DNA of 39,685 nucleotides, taken from assembly GCA_035602605.1 (NCBI GenBank), contig DATNLZ010000012.1, forward strand, positions 1 to 39,685. The letters run 5' to 3'. Positions 23,220 to 32,546 of the stretch are shown piece by piece. The stretch comes from DASQHY01 sp035602605 (lineage in GTDB: Bacteria; Acidobacteriota; Terriglobia; Acidiferrales; UBA7541). Position 1 is the stretch's first letter, and the number at the start of each line of letters is the position of its first letter. The notes below the pieces were generated by a model. That model saw only the letters and a program-made list of their open reading frames with translations. It searched no databases and had not been told where the DNA came from. The translations under genes and the position numbers were made by a program.

Positions 23220-25505
23220 ATGTGCAAGCGCTCTCGCCTGTTGCCGGTCTTCATCCTGTTGTCCATATCGGCTCGCTGCTGGCCTGCCGAGCAACTCACA
23301 TCACTCGGGAACCACGGCGTCCGCGTGGAAATCAACCGAGCAACCGGCGCGATCACGACAGTGACGAATCTGCTCACTTCTGAAAGTTACCGAACGAAGG
23401 CATCGGTGTTCGAGATCCAGACCAGTGCGGGCGCGGTGACGCCGAACCAATTGCAGCGGGTGTTTCCGATCGAGGACGGTCTTGAGTTCGATTACGCCTT
23501 CATCCGCGGCCGAGTCACGGTTCGATATCACGCCCCTACCGGCCAAGATTTCATCGAAAAGACTATCGCGATCACCAATGACAGCAACGAACCGATCACG
23601 ATCTACACGGTAATTCCGGAGCGCATTGAGTTTCAGCCATCATTCGAGAATATTCACCCGCACTATGATCCCAGCCAGTATCGCTGGCTGATCAATCTGT
23701 TCCTGCGCGGCCAAAAAGGCGGGTTCTACTCTGGTATCGAGAATCCCGTCTATGAGTATTGGACAAAGGGATCGACGGAAAGCGCCTCGTGGTTGCAGCT
23801 GCATTTCGAAGCCAATGTTGTGCTTCCGCCGAGGGAGACATACACGAGCGAGCCATCATTTTTAGGGGCATTCCGCAAGGAGAAGGTTTATCTCTTCAAA
23901 GAACTTCGAAAGCTCAAGGAAGCGGTAAGCGCGCCGAAAGCGATCCCGTCGGCGATCAATTTCGATCAAGAAATCCTCGATTGGGGCGAGGTCTGGGGCA
24001 TGCAGGATTTCATCCGCGCGATCGAACCACCGCACGAAAGCGAACGACCCGGTTTCTACGTGCGTGCTGTAGGTGAAGTCGGGGGCAGAAAGACCGGCAA
24101 CCCTGAGGAAGACAAGAACGTCAACGGTTTTACAGCGTTCGGGCCCGCCAATGTAGCGGGGTCGAAGCGATTGCTGGACGAGGTGGCGGCTCTGGGCCAC
24201 GTGCCGCACTTGGAATGGTCGACGGAGTGGTTCGGCAACGCCGGATACGGACGTCCCAGTGATAGATTCGAACTCGAAAACGCTGGCCCTGGTGACCCAA
24301 TTCCAGTCAACCCGTACTGGCTTGAGGTGGTCAGGTACGGCTGGCAAAAAGGAATCAAAGCGGGGATCTTCGAAACCATACCACGCGACTTCGCCCGAAA
24401 CAGAACGGAATGGAAAGTACTGAACAGCGACGGCACACCATGGACCTGGAGCAATGGTGCCAACACCGTCGACTCGCCAGTGAACTGCTGGGGCAACTCT
24501 GATTATGCGAACTGGCGCTTGGAAGTCACCGACCGAGCGATCAAGGATTACAAGCTCTACATGGTCGCTTGGGATTCGTTTGTACCCGCAGAGTGGGCAT
24601 GGCTGGGGTTTCCGGTCATGAAAACCGCGTGTTACGCCCATAATCACAGCCATCCTCCCGGTGACATCCGCTACGCGATCTTCCGCAATGTAGTCGCCTT
24701 CACGGCGGAGTTGCAGCGCCGCAATCCGAGAGTTGCTCTTCGTGTTGCTTCCGGACTGACTACTGACTATCCGTGGGTCTTAAAAAATTCGATCGAGTAT
24801 CACCCGGATATCTATGATGGAGAAACAGGCGCGTCCTATTGGACATCGTACAACTTCCGGTTTTTACCAATGTACAAATCTGGGGTTCAGCTAACAGCGC
24901 CATCACGCGCAGCGTTTGAGTACTTGCTGCTAAGATCCATAGCTTATTCTGATCACTTCATGTTCTGGCACGACACAGTTCCAATCGCTTTGGCAGACCG
25001 GGATTTTTGGGACCGATGGTTGACTTGGGCGGACAACAATATTGAGTACCTGCGAGTTGGTCGCACCTTGTTCCGCGAGCCGTGGGGCGACAATCTCGTA
25101 TCATCTCTTCCACCGAATCTCGAAGGCGCACTACCCTATCCAAACGCAACGATCAATGGAACAGCCCATTGTGTTAAGGATCGCGGTTATCTGTTTTTGT
25201 TTAATCCCTCGCTGGGCTCGCGAATAGCTTCAATACCTATAAATCACTGGCTCGGATTGACCCAGGGAGAGAATTTTGGCATCCGCGTCTTGAATGTCCC
25301 TACACCGCAGGCCTATGGTCCCTATGCGCGCGGGCAAGAGCTGCGCATCGAAGTTCCTGCAGGAACGGCAATGGTGCTGCAAATAGAGCCCACAAACAGC
25401 GGACCAGGGTATCGCAAGCCTCGAGTCTCTCCTGTAGCCCCTGTAGACAAGGCCTTTTTCCACTGGAACGACATTCCCTGGAAAGAAATCGAAGCCACAC
25501 CGTGA
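23220..25505 (+). CDS. large secreted glycosidase-like protein (alpha-galactosidase-clan-like), function unproven
   Basis: 761 residues. The signal peptide MCKRSRLLPVFILLSISARC is followed by a beta-sandwich N-terminal part (about 25-220, with VRVEINRATGAITTVTNL, FIEKTIAITNDSNEPITIYT). The middle looks like a TIM barrel: GSKRLLDEVAALGHVPHLEW, GWQKGIKAGIFETIPRDF, YKLYMVAWDSFVPAEWAW, then LRVASGLTTDYPWVLKNSIE, and a C-terminal beta domain. This order resembles GH36/GH27/GH31-type enzymes. The Asp in VAWDSF is a candidate nucleophile, but no textbook GH signature is matched exactly, so a new or remote family is possible. The start has GAAAGGATG upstream. Its promoter is site F. It would act outside the cytoplasm on the cluster's polymer or oligomer. 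Confidence 0.72.
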   Translation: MCKRSRLLPVFILLSISARCWPAEQLTSLGNHGVRVEINRATGAITTVTNLLTSESYRTKASVFEIQTSAGAVTPNQLQRVFPIEDGLEFDYAFIRGRVTVRYHAPTGQDFIEKTIAITNDSNEPITIYTVIPERIEFQPSFENIHPHYDPSQYRWLINLFLRGQKGGFYSGIENPVYEYWTKGSTESASWLQLHFEANVVLPPRETYTSEPSFLGAFRKEKVYLFKELRKLKEAVSAPKAIPSAINFDQEILDWGEVWGMQDFIRAIEPPHESERPGFYVRAVGEVGGRKTGNPEEDKNVNGFTAFGPANVAGSKRLLDEVAALGHVPHLEWSTEWFGNAGYGRPSDRFELENAGPGDPIPVNPYWLEVVRYGWQKGIKAGIFETIPRDFARNRTEWKVLNSDGTPWTWSNGANTVDSPVNCWGNSDYANWRLEVTDRAIKDYKLYMVAWDSFVPAEWAWLGFPVMKTACYAHNHSHPPGDIRYAIFRNVVAFTAELQRRNPRVALRVASGLTTDYPWVLKNSIEYHPDIYDGETGASYWTSYNFRFLPMYKSGVQLTAPSRAAFEYLLLRSIAYSDHFMFWHDTVPIALADRDFWDRWLTWADNNIEYLRVGRTLFREPWGDNLVSSLPPNLEGALPYPNATINGTAHCVKDRGYLFLFNPSLGSRIASIPINHWLGLTQGENFGIRVLNVPTPQAYGPYARGQELRIEVPAGTAMVLQIEPTNSGPGYRKPRVSPVAPVDKAFFHWNDIPWKEIEATP

Positions 25506-25724
25506 GTCCGAACACTGTGGTCCGCAAAAAATCCATCCGAGCCGTCTTGCTCCAAGTAACATTGTTATTTCTTGCTAGAAAGCTCTCCTGAGGGTGTCAT
25601 ATCGGACGGCGTTTTCGCGAACCACAACAGGGCGAGATGGTCGAAACGAAGGCGGGAGATCGAAAACTAGCAGAGGGGTTTGCACTCTTAAGAGACGCCA
25701 ATTCAACGGCTTAGGTGAGATGAA

Positions 25725-25769
25725 GGCGTGCTTGCAAAGCAAGTGCTCTCCCAGCTGAGCTACACGCCC
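25725..25769 (-). pseudogene. tRNA-Ala(TGC) 5'-half relic
   Basis: The minus strand reads GGGCGTGTAGCTCAGCTGGG then AGAGCACTTGCTTTGCAAGC. That is an acceptor strand, a full D-arm and an anticodon arm with TGC in the loop, as in tRNA-Ala. The T-arm (GGTTCGAATCC) and CCA end are missing and the anticodon stem has a mismatch. After the anticodon stem comes ACGCC, which would pair with the first acceptor bases, as if the middle were deleted. Not functional as read. The 25506-26018 stretch otherwise has no gene. Confidence 0.6.
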
Positions 25770-25800
25770 ACGTACAACCATTTGATTTTAATGGATTTTT

Positions 25801-25861
25801 CTGAGGATGACCACCTGCTTCCCGTAACTGGTGCTTTCGCAAACCTGAGCTACACGCCGGT
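25801..25861 (-). pseudogene. second degenerate tRNA-Ala-like fragment
   Basis: The minus strand reads CGGCGTGTAGCTCAG, then GTTTGCGAAAGCACCAG and GGAAGCAGGTGGTCATCC. It shares the first 14 bases with the fragment 90 bp away and has traces of the anticodon 3' stem and variable loop of tRNA-Ala, but the D-arm and anticodon are scrambled. Upstream GGTTACACCACACCGG resembles the upstream flank of the tRNA half at 38480-38517. Confidence 0.4.
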
Positions 25862-26018
25862 GTGGTGTAACCATCATCCTCCCAACAGCGTACGGAGACC
25901 TCTTCAATTGTTCCACCCGCGATTTTCAGCCCATGCGGTCCAACGAGAACGTTTTCGATAGGAAGTTCGAAGCCCAAAACCGATCTTGCGCTACCAGAGA
26001 AGCACGAGAGCGCCGAGG

Positions 26019-27740
26019 CTAGCTTCCCGCAGCGCCTGCGGCAAGGTGGTCTCTCCATTCCTGGAGAACCTTGTGCACCATCGAAATCGCGATCGATCCT
26101 TCCCCAACCGCCGACGCAACACGCTTCACATTGCCCGACCGTACATCCCCTACTGCAAACACTCCCGGACGACTGGCTTCGAGCAGATACGGTCGACGCG
26201 TCAACGGCCATTGTGCGGTCGTCAAATCCACCGGAACCAAGTCTACGCCCGTCTTGACGAATCCTCTTTCATCGAGCGCCAAACAGCCTGCAAGCCAGCC
26301 CGTGTTCGGGTTCGCTCCCATCATCAGGAAAACGTGCCGGATGTCGCGGGTCTTCAGGTCGCCAGTCTTATTGTTGCGGCACTGCACGTGATCCAGCCGG
26401 TCGGCTCCCTCCAGGGCAACGATCTCAGTGTCAGTGTGCAGCGTGATTGTTTTACTTTCTTCAATCCGGCGAATCAGATAGCGCGACATCGTGTCCGCCA
26501 GGCGCCCCGATCGGATCACCACGTGGACATGTTTCGCTGTCTGCGACAGAAATACAGCCGCTTGACCGGCGGCATTGCCCCCTCCAACAATGATCACCTC
26601 TTCGTCCCCGCACAATTGCGCCTCAAGGAATGTTGCCCCGTAGTACACGCCATTCCCTTCGAATCGTTGCAGGTTTTCGAGTGGGAGCTTGCGGTATTCG
26701 GCTCCGGTGGCGATGATCACCGTCCAGGCCGGCACAGTTGCGCCGCCTTCAATTTCGATAATATATGGATTGCGCCCGCAATCTAGGCGCGCCGCGCCGC
26801 GAGCGATCACTACCCTCGCGCCGAATTTTTGCGCTTGCGTGTAGGCCCGCCCGGCCAATTCCTGCCCCGAGATTCCCATCGGGAATCCCAGGTAGTTTTC
26901 GATTTTCGAACTGGAACCGGCCTGCCCCCCTGGAGCGTAGGTTTCGATGACCAGGACATCGAGCCCCTCCGAAGCGGCGTAAACCGCGGCCGCAAGTCCC
27001 GATGGTCCTGCGCCGACTACGACAATGTCGCGGACCTTGGTCAAATCGATTCCTTCGTTCCACCCAAGGCAGTCGGCTACCTGCTGATTTGTCGGATTGC
27101 GAAGTACGTTCTTTCCCCGGCAGATGACAATCGGCACATCACTGCCGGTCACTTGAAAGTGTTTGAGCATTTCCCGGACGCCGGAGCCAGATTCATCCTC
27201 AAGATCGACGTAAGAGTGCGGATATCCATTACGAGTCAGGAATTCCTTGATTCGCAGCGTGCCTGACGAATTATTCGTACCCAGGAGCACAGCGTCTCCC
27301 CACCCGTGAGCGATGAATTCCACCCGGCGCAGGATGAATGCGCGCATCAGGATCTCGCTCAGTTCGCTATCGGTTTGGATCAATTCCTGCAAACCCGACT
27401 GATCGACCTCGATGACCTCGCCAGCATCCCGCATCCGCGCGCGCACCAGGCTCCGCCGGCCCGATAAAATGCCCACTTCGCCGGAGAATTGTCCGGCTTG
27501 GTGCACGACGACGACCTCTTCACCGTTGGACGTGGGCCTCATGATTTCCAATGCCCCGGAAATAACCAGGAAGAAAGGAAGATTATTGTCGCCCGGCTCG
27601 ACCAGCACCTCTCCGGCTTGGGCCTCGCGTTTCTTTCCGCGGGCCGAGATGCGAGCGATGTGACCCGCATTGAGGGTGGGGAAAATGTGCTCAAGTCTCT
27701 CGAACTGGGTTAGCTGGGAGTTTAAGTTTGTGTCCGACAT
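26019..27740 (-). CDS. cyclic-nucleotide-binding domain fused to thioredoxin-reductase-like flavoprotein
   Basis: 573 residues, cytosolic. Residues about 15-130 form a CNB/Crp-type beta-roll (GEVLVEPGD, GQFSGEVGILSGRRSLVRAR). About 150-225 looks like a glutaredoxin/thioredoxin-like linker (YPHSYVDLEDESGSGVREML, DVPIVICRG). From 238 on it is a TrxR-like flavoprotein: FAD site VVGAGPSGLAAAVYAASEG (GAGPSG 243-248), APGGQAG, ATG at 345-347, NADPH site VGGGNAAGQAAVFL, and GVFAVGDVRSG near the end. The active CxxC of thioredoxin reductase is absent; the equivalent stretch is YYGATFLEAQLC, with Gly368 and Phe371. It is therefore not an ordinary TrxR; it may be a cNMP-gated ferredoxin/flavin-type oxidoreductase. 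GGAGAGGAAG lies before the ATG. Confidence 0.88.
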   Translation of the reverse strand: MSDTNLNSQLTQFERLEHIFPTLNAGHIARISARGKKREAQAGEVLVEPGDNNLPFFLVISGALEIMRPTSNGEEVVVVHQAGQFSGEVGILSGRRSLVRARMRDAGEVIEVDQSGLQELIQTDSELSEILMRAFILRRVEFIAHGWGDAVLLGTNNSSGTLRIKEFLTRNGYPHSYVDLEDESGSGVREMLKHFQVTGSDVPIVICRGKNVLRNPTNQQVADCLGWNEGIDLTKVRDIVVVGAGPSGLAAAVYAASEGLDVLVIETYAPGGQAGSSSKIENYLGFPMGISGQELAGRAYTQAQKFGARVVIARGAARLDCGRNPYIIEIEGGATVPAWTVIIATGAEYRKLPLENLQRFEGNGVYYGATFLEAQLCGDEEVIIVGGGNAAGQAAVFLSQTAKHVHVVIRSGRLADTMSRYLIRRIEESKTITLHTDTEIVALEGADRLDHVQCRNNKTGDLKTRDIRHVFLMMGANPNTGWLAGCLALDERGFVKTGVDLVPVDLTTAQWPLTRRPYLLEASRPGVFAVGDVRSGNVKRVASAVGEGSIAISMVHKVLQEWRDHLAAGAAGS

Positions 27741-28332
27741 GGCGGTACTTCCTCTCCAAACCTATGCCTGGGTTCTGTTTGCTCAGTTTGTCGAGACAGA
27801 GAGGTATCGGAATGCTTTCGAAGAAATGCCTCAAAGTCGGCAGCCCGATAAGCTCGGGACACGCATGTATCGCTCCTGTACCAAGGTGCGGTAACGCTCG
27901 TCCGGGGCATTACCGCCCAACAGGGGAGGGAGTCTGCGCGGGTACCGGCTCTCAATTTCTGTTACTCGGGTGCCGAACGCCTCAGCCCAGTGAAGGCGTG
28001 AGCCCGTATCGATCCGGTTGCTCACGATTATTTTTGTTCCATGCCTGGGCCATAGTTGGCTCAGTGGAGCTGAGAGGCGGATTTTTAGTTGCGCATAACT
28101 GTAAAACTCACCTCATCTGACTGGTAGACGCAAGAAGGCTGCCAAAGGTTTCCTGATGGATGAAAATATTTTGAGAAGCAACGACGACGAATCTTGTAGG
28201 GTAGTAGCTGGCTTGTGATCTCGTAGCGGGGTTCTGTACGGTGTTGTACGGTATTGAGCAAGAAATTTCATAGTTATTTTGCCGAGAATTCAGATTTCTT
28301 TTGATGCTGGACGCGTTGCGGCTTAGCACTTA
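27741..28332 (+). other. gene-free stretch with no clear element
   Basis: 590 bp between two unrelated genes. A minus-strand frame at 27831-28025 (VSNRIDTGSRLHWAEAFG then TRVTEIESRYP) has gene-like composition but no recognised family and no ribosome site. The rest is AT-richer than its neighbours (28090-28330) and may hold the promoter of the CNB-TrxR gene near 27741-27800. Confidence 0.35.
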
Positions 28333-28679
28333 TTGCGGGATGCTATCTGCCAAGCTGGTGGAGACGGCTGTCATCAATGTAAAGTCTCCGTTTTGGCGCT
28401 GCGCGTCCACTTAGACGATTCGACGGTGGAAAACGGGCCACTGCGTGTGCTCCCTGGGACCCACAGGCAGGATGTCTTGAGCGACGAAGCAATCCAGGCG
28501 CTTGCGGCTACGTTGTCACCGGTCGACTGCTTGATTCCAAAGGGTGGAGTCGTGGCGATGAGACCAGATCGTCCAGGCATCTTCGAAATCGCAATCAGAA
28601 AGCCCATGTCGTGTACTACACATCGAATATGCGGCCTCTTGGGTCACCGAAGACGGGCTTGAACTGGCGGTGGCGTAAC
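28333..28679 (+). pseudogene. phytanoyl-CoA dioxygenase-family relic
   Basis: Frame 28333 encodes VLALRVHLDDSTVENGPLRV, LPGTHRQDVLSDEAIQ and VPKGG-like IPKGGVVAMRP, the C-terminal core of the PhyH Fe(II)/2-oxoglutarate oxygenases. Near 28570 it shifts by one frame and continues as ASSKSQSESPCRVLHIEYAA then SWVTEDGLELAVA and a TAA at 28677-28679. The N-terminal half, including the HxD iron ligands, is missing. So it is truncated and frameshifted, and not functional. Confidence 0.75.
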
Positions 28680-28772
28680 AGTGCTCAATCATCTGCCGTC
28701 TATAGGCTTGCAGCCAGCAAGTCGATATTATGGCGAGAATAGAGGAGGCCGTAAAAGCGCCAGAGAGAGAAG

Positions 28773-29012
28773 GATGGCAAGAACAGTAGAATTGGGCTCA
28801 ATACCCATGCGAGGATCACGCTTTTCACCAATCAGAGCACGGCTCTGCCCGCAATCTTCACGTTGGTGAGCACCTATGAAATGCAGGCTCGCGGCGGTTC
28901 GGGCTTCCGAGCGATCCCATGACTTGCGGGAGTCGTTGCGCTGGTGGCGAGTTACATTCCCGCGCCGCGAGCGGCGCGAGTGGATCCGATCGTTGCGTTA
29001 CGTTACGAATGA
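28773..29012 (+). pseudogene. debris ending in a MacB/ADOP-type permease C terminus
   Basis: From 28923 to the TGA at 29010-29012 the frame reads LAGVVALVASYIPAPRAARV followed by DPIVALRYE, the standard end of FtsX-like permeases of the MacB/acidobacterial duplicated permease group (last membrane helix plus the RAARVDP..ALR box). Directly upstream in the same frame, but separated by a TGA (28920-28922), is about 50 codons of unrelated open sequence (LNTHARITLFTNQSTALPAI). Two gene ends appear to have been joined. The stretch 28680-29056 otherwise holds nothing I recognise. Confidence 0.6.
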
Positions 29013-29056
29013 TCCGCAACAATTGAAGTGCGCCTGATAATCCTCGAAGAAAGGCA

Positions 29057-30781
29057 CTAGGGCTTTTTCTTTTTGAAGAGGTCGCCGAGAGCGTTTATGG
29101 CATCGGCGGGGCTTTGTCCCTGGACCGGTGCTTTAGTGGCGCCGACGGCGGTGCCGCCCACGCAACCGAGTTTGGACTTGAGCATATCGGCAGCGAGACC
29201 GCCGACGTCGGGAATGAATTTCGGATCAGACGTAGTGCCCTGAATCTGAAAAGGAATTTTCAGACCGCCGCCCCCGCACCCCGCGGCGCCGCCACCGCCG
29301 CCAGTAAACGAGCCGAGGAGCCCACCGAGTGCACCAGCCGCACTGTTTGCCGCGGCGCCTGCCGGGCCCGCCATGCTGCTCGCCTCCTTCGTGAGCGTGG
29401 CGAGCATTTTGAAATCGAGAACGTTCTTCGAGTTCACCGTGCCGGCACCGGTGAGATTCCCAATGGTTGGAAGGACCGCGAGGAAATTCTCGGCTTTGAG
29501 GCCGTCCGGCGCCATGCGGAGATTCGAGGTGAGCTTCTCGATGTTGAGATCCTTGCCCGATTTGATGCCCGCAAGCGCTGCGATGGAAGACATTTTTGAG
29601 CCGAGATCGAAGCCGGCAAGCTTCGCGCTGAGAAGGCCGACCGTGCCGGTGGTGACGAGTTTGTTGGTGGGACCCGAGAGAGTGAGATCGGTGTTGAGCG
29701 TGCCGCCTTCAAGCGAAGCACCCTTGGGAAGATGGATGCCCAGAGCGGGGAGAAAGGCTTCGAGATCCTTGGCGGGCATGTCTTTCCCTGCCAGCTTGAT
29801 GTTGACGACGGTGGCTTCGCCCGAGGATTCGTAGGTGCCGTTGAGGCGCGCGGCGGCGCTCCCAATCTTGAGCGTAGAGGGATTGAGGACACCGGCATTT
29901 TTGCGGAGATTGTATTTGGTATTGAAATCGACGCTGAGGGGAACGCCGGCTGGCGAACCACCCGCGATGAACAGGGCTTTGGAAAGTTTGGCGTTGCCTT
30001 TGGTTTCCGCTTCGCCGCCTATTGATTCAAGCGTGCCGTCGAGATCGAGGAGGCCCCCGAGTCCCATCGAGGGATCGAGGAAACCCGTCGAGGCAAGATC
30101 CAAGGAAGTGACATTGAGCTTGGCGGAGAGCGGAGTCAGCGCCGTGTCGGCTTGATCGACAGGGCCGACAGTGCCGTCAAACTTGAACTTACCGCCGGAA
30201 GGCAGATCGGCGGTGACGGTGACCGGAAACTTCGATGTTATGGAAACGTCGGAGGCGGTTACGTCGACGTGGTCATAAGTGCTGCGCTTCTGCGAACTGG
30301 TGGAGCCGACAATGATGCTGCCGTTCTTGAGTTCGAGTTTCTTGATGGAAAGATCCGCGGGAGATTCTGACGACCTCTTGGATTTTGCAGCGGAGCCGCC
30401 CAGCGAAGAGTAGTTCCACGGGCCGGCGGCATTCCGAAGGAGGGTCACTTGCGGAGTGTCGATCGTCACGCCCGTGACGTTGAGGGTCTTCGAGAAAATC
30501 AGCGGCATGATTTCTACACCGACCTTCAGCGACTTGGCGGTGAGGAAAGGAGAAGAGCTGAATTTCGGATCGTCGCCGATGGAGAGGTTTTCGGCGGAGA
30601 GCGAGCCGCTGATCAGCGAGAGGCTCATGTTCCCGAGTTGCACTTTGCGGCCGAGCGCGACAGAAGCCTTTTCTTCGATGGTGGCGCGGAATTGATTGAC
30701 GGGAATCAAGAACGGCACGATGAGTATCAAGACGATCAAAACGCCGACAACAATGAGGGTGATGCGGAGCTTGCCCTTCAT
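29057..30781 (-). CDS. AsmA-family envelope protein
   Basis: About 574 residues from ATG 30781, chosen because GGAGGTCATC precedes it directly; an upstream in-frame start at 30844 lacks this. One N-terminal membrane anchor (KLRITLIVVGVLIVLILIVP) is followed by the AsmA signature (NQFRATIEEKASVALGRKVQ, LGNMSLSLISGSLSAENLSI). Long repetitive beta-strand periplasmic sequence comes next, then a Gly/Ala-rich run (about 490-520) and a Lys-rich tail. AsmA-like proteins span the periplasm and are linked to lipid transport and outer-membrane homeostasis. It stands alone and is transcribed away from the kinase gene. Confidence 0.85.
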   Translation of the reverse strand: MKGKLRITLIVVGVLIVLILIVPFLIPVNQFRATIEEKASVALGRKVQLGNMSLSLISGSLSAENLSIGDDPKFSSSPFLTAKSLKVGVEIMPLIFSKTLNVTGVTIDTPQVTLLRNAAGPWNYSSLGGSAAKSKRSSESPADLSIKKLELKNGSIIVGSTSSQKRSTYDHVDVTASDVSITSKFPVTVTADLPSGGKFKFDGTVGPVDQADTALTPLSAKLNVTSLDLASTGFLDPSMGLGGLLDLDGTLESIGGEAETKGNAKLSKALFIAGGSPAGVPLSVDFNTKYNLRKNAGVLNPSTLKIGSAAARLNGTYESSGEATVVNIKLAGKDMPAKDLEAFLPALGIHLPKGASLEGGTLNTDLTLSGPTNKLVTTGTVGLLSAKLAGFDLGSKMSSIAALAGIKSGKDLNIEKLTSNLRMAPDGLKAENFLAVLPTIGNLTGAGTVNSKNVLDFKMLATLTKEASSMAGPAGAAANSAAGALGGLLGSFTGGGGGAAGCGGGGLKIPFQIQGTTSDPKFIPDVGGLAADMLKSKLGCVGGTAVGATKAPVQGQSPADAINALGDLFKKKKP

Positions 30782-31202
30782 GATGACCTCCAAAACGGCA
30801 GGAACGGGCGATCCGCCGGACGCAGAGGAGGCAGGATCGCACAATGATTAGATGCATAGGGGACGAGGACAGGTCTGTTCGATTGGGGACACCTTGTCTT
30901 TGGCAGATGCCGCCCGATGTTTTTGTAAAAAGATTGATGCGACAAGGGTTAGAGGACCTGCACAGGTAGCAAATACCTGCTTATGCAACAGCCAAGCGCA
31001 TCGAGCTGTCATTGTTCAATCGATCGAGTGGCTTCGTTCCGACGAGAAGATTACATGGGTGAGTTAACTAGCTCCAGCTGTACCAAAACCCTATCCAATT
31101 GTGATTTCGGGGCTTACTTCGAGCGAGAAGCAGGTTCCCCAAAATTGTTGAGCGCTGGAGGCATCCGACGAAGGCTTCTCGGAGTTATGATCGCGGCCAC
31201 TT
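30782..31202 (+). other. divergent intergenic region
   Basis: 420 bp between the AsmA-like and kinase genes. It must hold both promoters. I see no strong -35/-10 pair, no known operator and no RNA gene. Confidence 0.3.
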
Positions 31203-32546
31203 ATGTCCCTGGCTCCTGGCACAAAGCTTGGCCCCTATGAAATCGTGGCACCGCTCGGTGCAGGCGGAATGGGCGAAGTGTATCGTGCACGAGACACGCG
31301 GCTGGAGCGCGACGTAGCGATCAAAATTCTTCCTCCGCTGTTCTCCACTGATCCCGTTCGCAAGCAGCGCTTCGAGCGCGAAGCAAAAACCATCTCGAGT
31401 CTGAATCATCCAAACATTTGTACACTTCACGACGTCGGGCATCAAGACGGCATCGACTACCTCGTGATGGAGTGCGTGGAAGGCGAGACGCTGGCGAAGG
31501 GGCTGGAAAAAGGAGCGCTGCCGCTCGAACAGGTACTGAAGTACGGGATGCAGATTGCCGATGCGCTCGACAAAGCGCACCGCAGCGGTGTCGTTCACCG
31601 CGATCTGAAGCCGGGCAACATCATGCTCACGCCCGCGGGCACGAAGCTCCTGGACTTCGGCCTTGCCAAGCCTGCGGTGCCGCTGGCAGCTGCGGCAACG
31701 CTGACGGCTGCCGTGAAGCAATCGCCGGTTACCGAACAAGGCACCATCCTCGGCACGTTTCAATACATGTCGCCGGAGCAAATCGAAGGCAAAGAGCTGG
31801 ACGCCCGCAGCGACATTTTTTCTCTAGGTGCAGTGCTGTACGAAATGCAGACAGGCCAACGCGCATTTCCAGGAAAGAGTCAGCTCAGTGTGGCATCGGC
31901 GATTCTCGAAAAAGAGCCAGCACCGATTAGCAGTGTGAAGCCGATGACACCACCGGCGCTGGACCACGCGGTTAAGAAATGCCTGGCAAAACTTCCCGAT
32001 GAACGGTGGCAAAGCGCGGGTGACCTCGCGAGCGAGCTGAAGTGGATGGCGGAATCCTCATCATCCTCCGCCTCCGTCTCAGCCGCGTCCTCCGGGGCCA
32101 GCTTTCGCGGCCCGCTCGCCTGGAAAATCGCCGCGTTTGGCCTGTTCGCAATCGCGGCTTTCCTTGGCTACCTGCACTGGCGAGACGTCCAGTCCTCCTC
32201 GCAAACTCAGGTCGTGCGCGCGTTTATCAATGCGCCGGAGAAGACGCGGTTCAATTTCACCGGTGACACTGCCGGGCCAATGACGGTTTCTCCCGACGGA
32301 ACGAGGCTGGTCTTTTCTGCCGGAGGTTTTCTCTGGGTGCGCTCCTTAAGTGAAACATCGCCACGGCGTCTCGAGGGTACGCAGGGTGCCACATTTCCTT
32401 TCTGGTCACCAGATGGTCGCTTTATCGGCTCCTCTGTCGACGGCAAATTGAAGATCATGGATATCTCCGGTGCCCCACCTGTCACGCTCTGCGATGCGCC
32501 CGACCTGCGTGGAGCGAGTTGGGGCGCCGATGGCACGATCCTTTGA
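31203..32546 (+). pseudogene. serine/threonine protein kinase with TolB/WD-like sensor, cut short by frameshift
   Basis: 447 readable residues. A complete Hanks-type kinase domain: glycine loop GAGGMGEVYRARD (19-31), catalytic Lys41 in VAIKIL, HRDLKPGNIM, DFGLAKP, GTFQYMSPEQIEG. Then one membrane helix (WKIAAFGLFAIAAFLGYLHW, about 305-325) and the first blades of an extracytoplasmic TolB-like propeller (SPDGTRLVFSAGG, FPFWSPDGRFIGSS). At about 32540 the frame breaks (GADGTIL, then TGA), while the next blade continues one frame over from 32547. The kinase itself may still be made as a truncated receptor. Signalling target unknown. This architecture is very common in Acidobacteriota. Confidence 0.85.

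Noticed and set aside
25575..26211. Minus-strand open frames beginning GRVAQLGEHLLCKHAF
   Set aside because: That peptide is a translated tRNA-Ala sequence, and the larger frame is antisense to the end of the CNB-TrxR gene.
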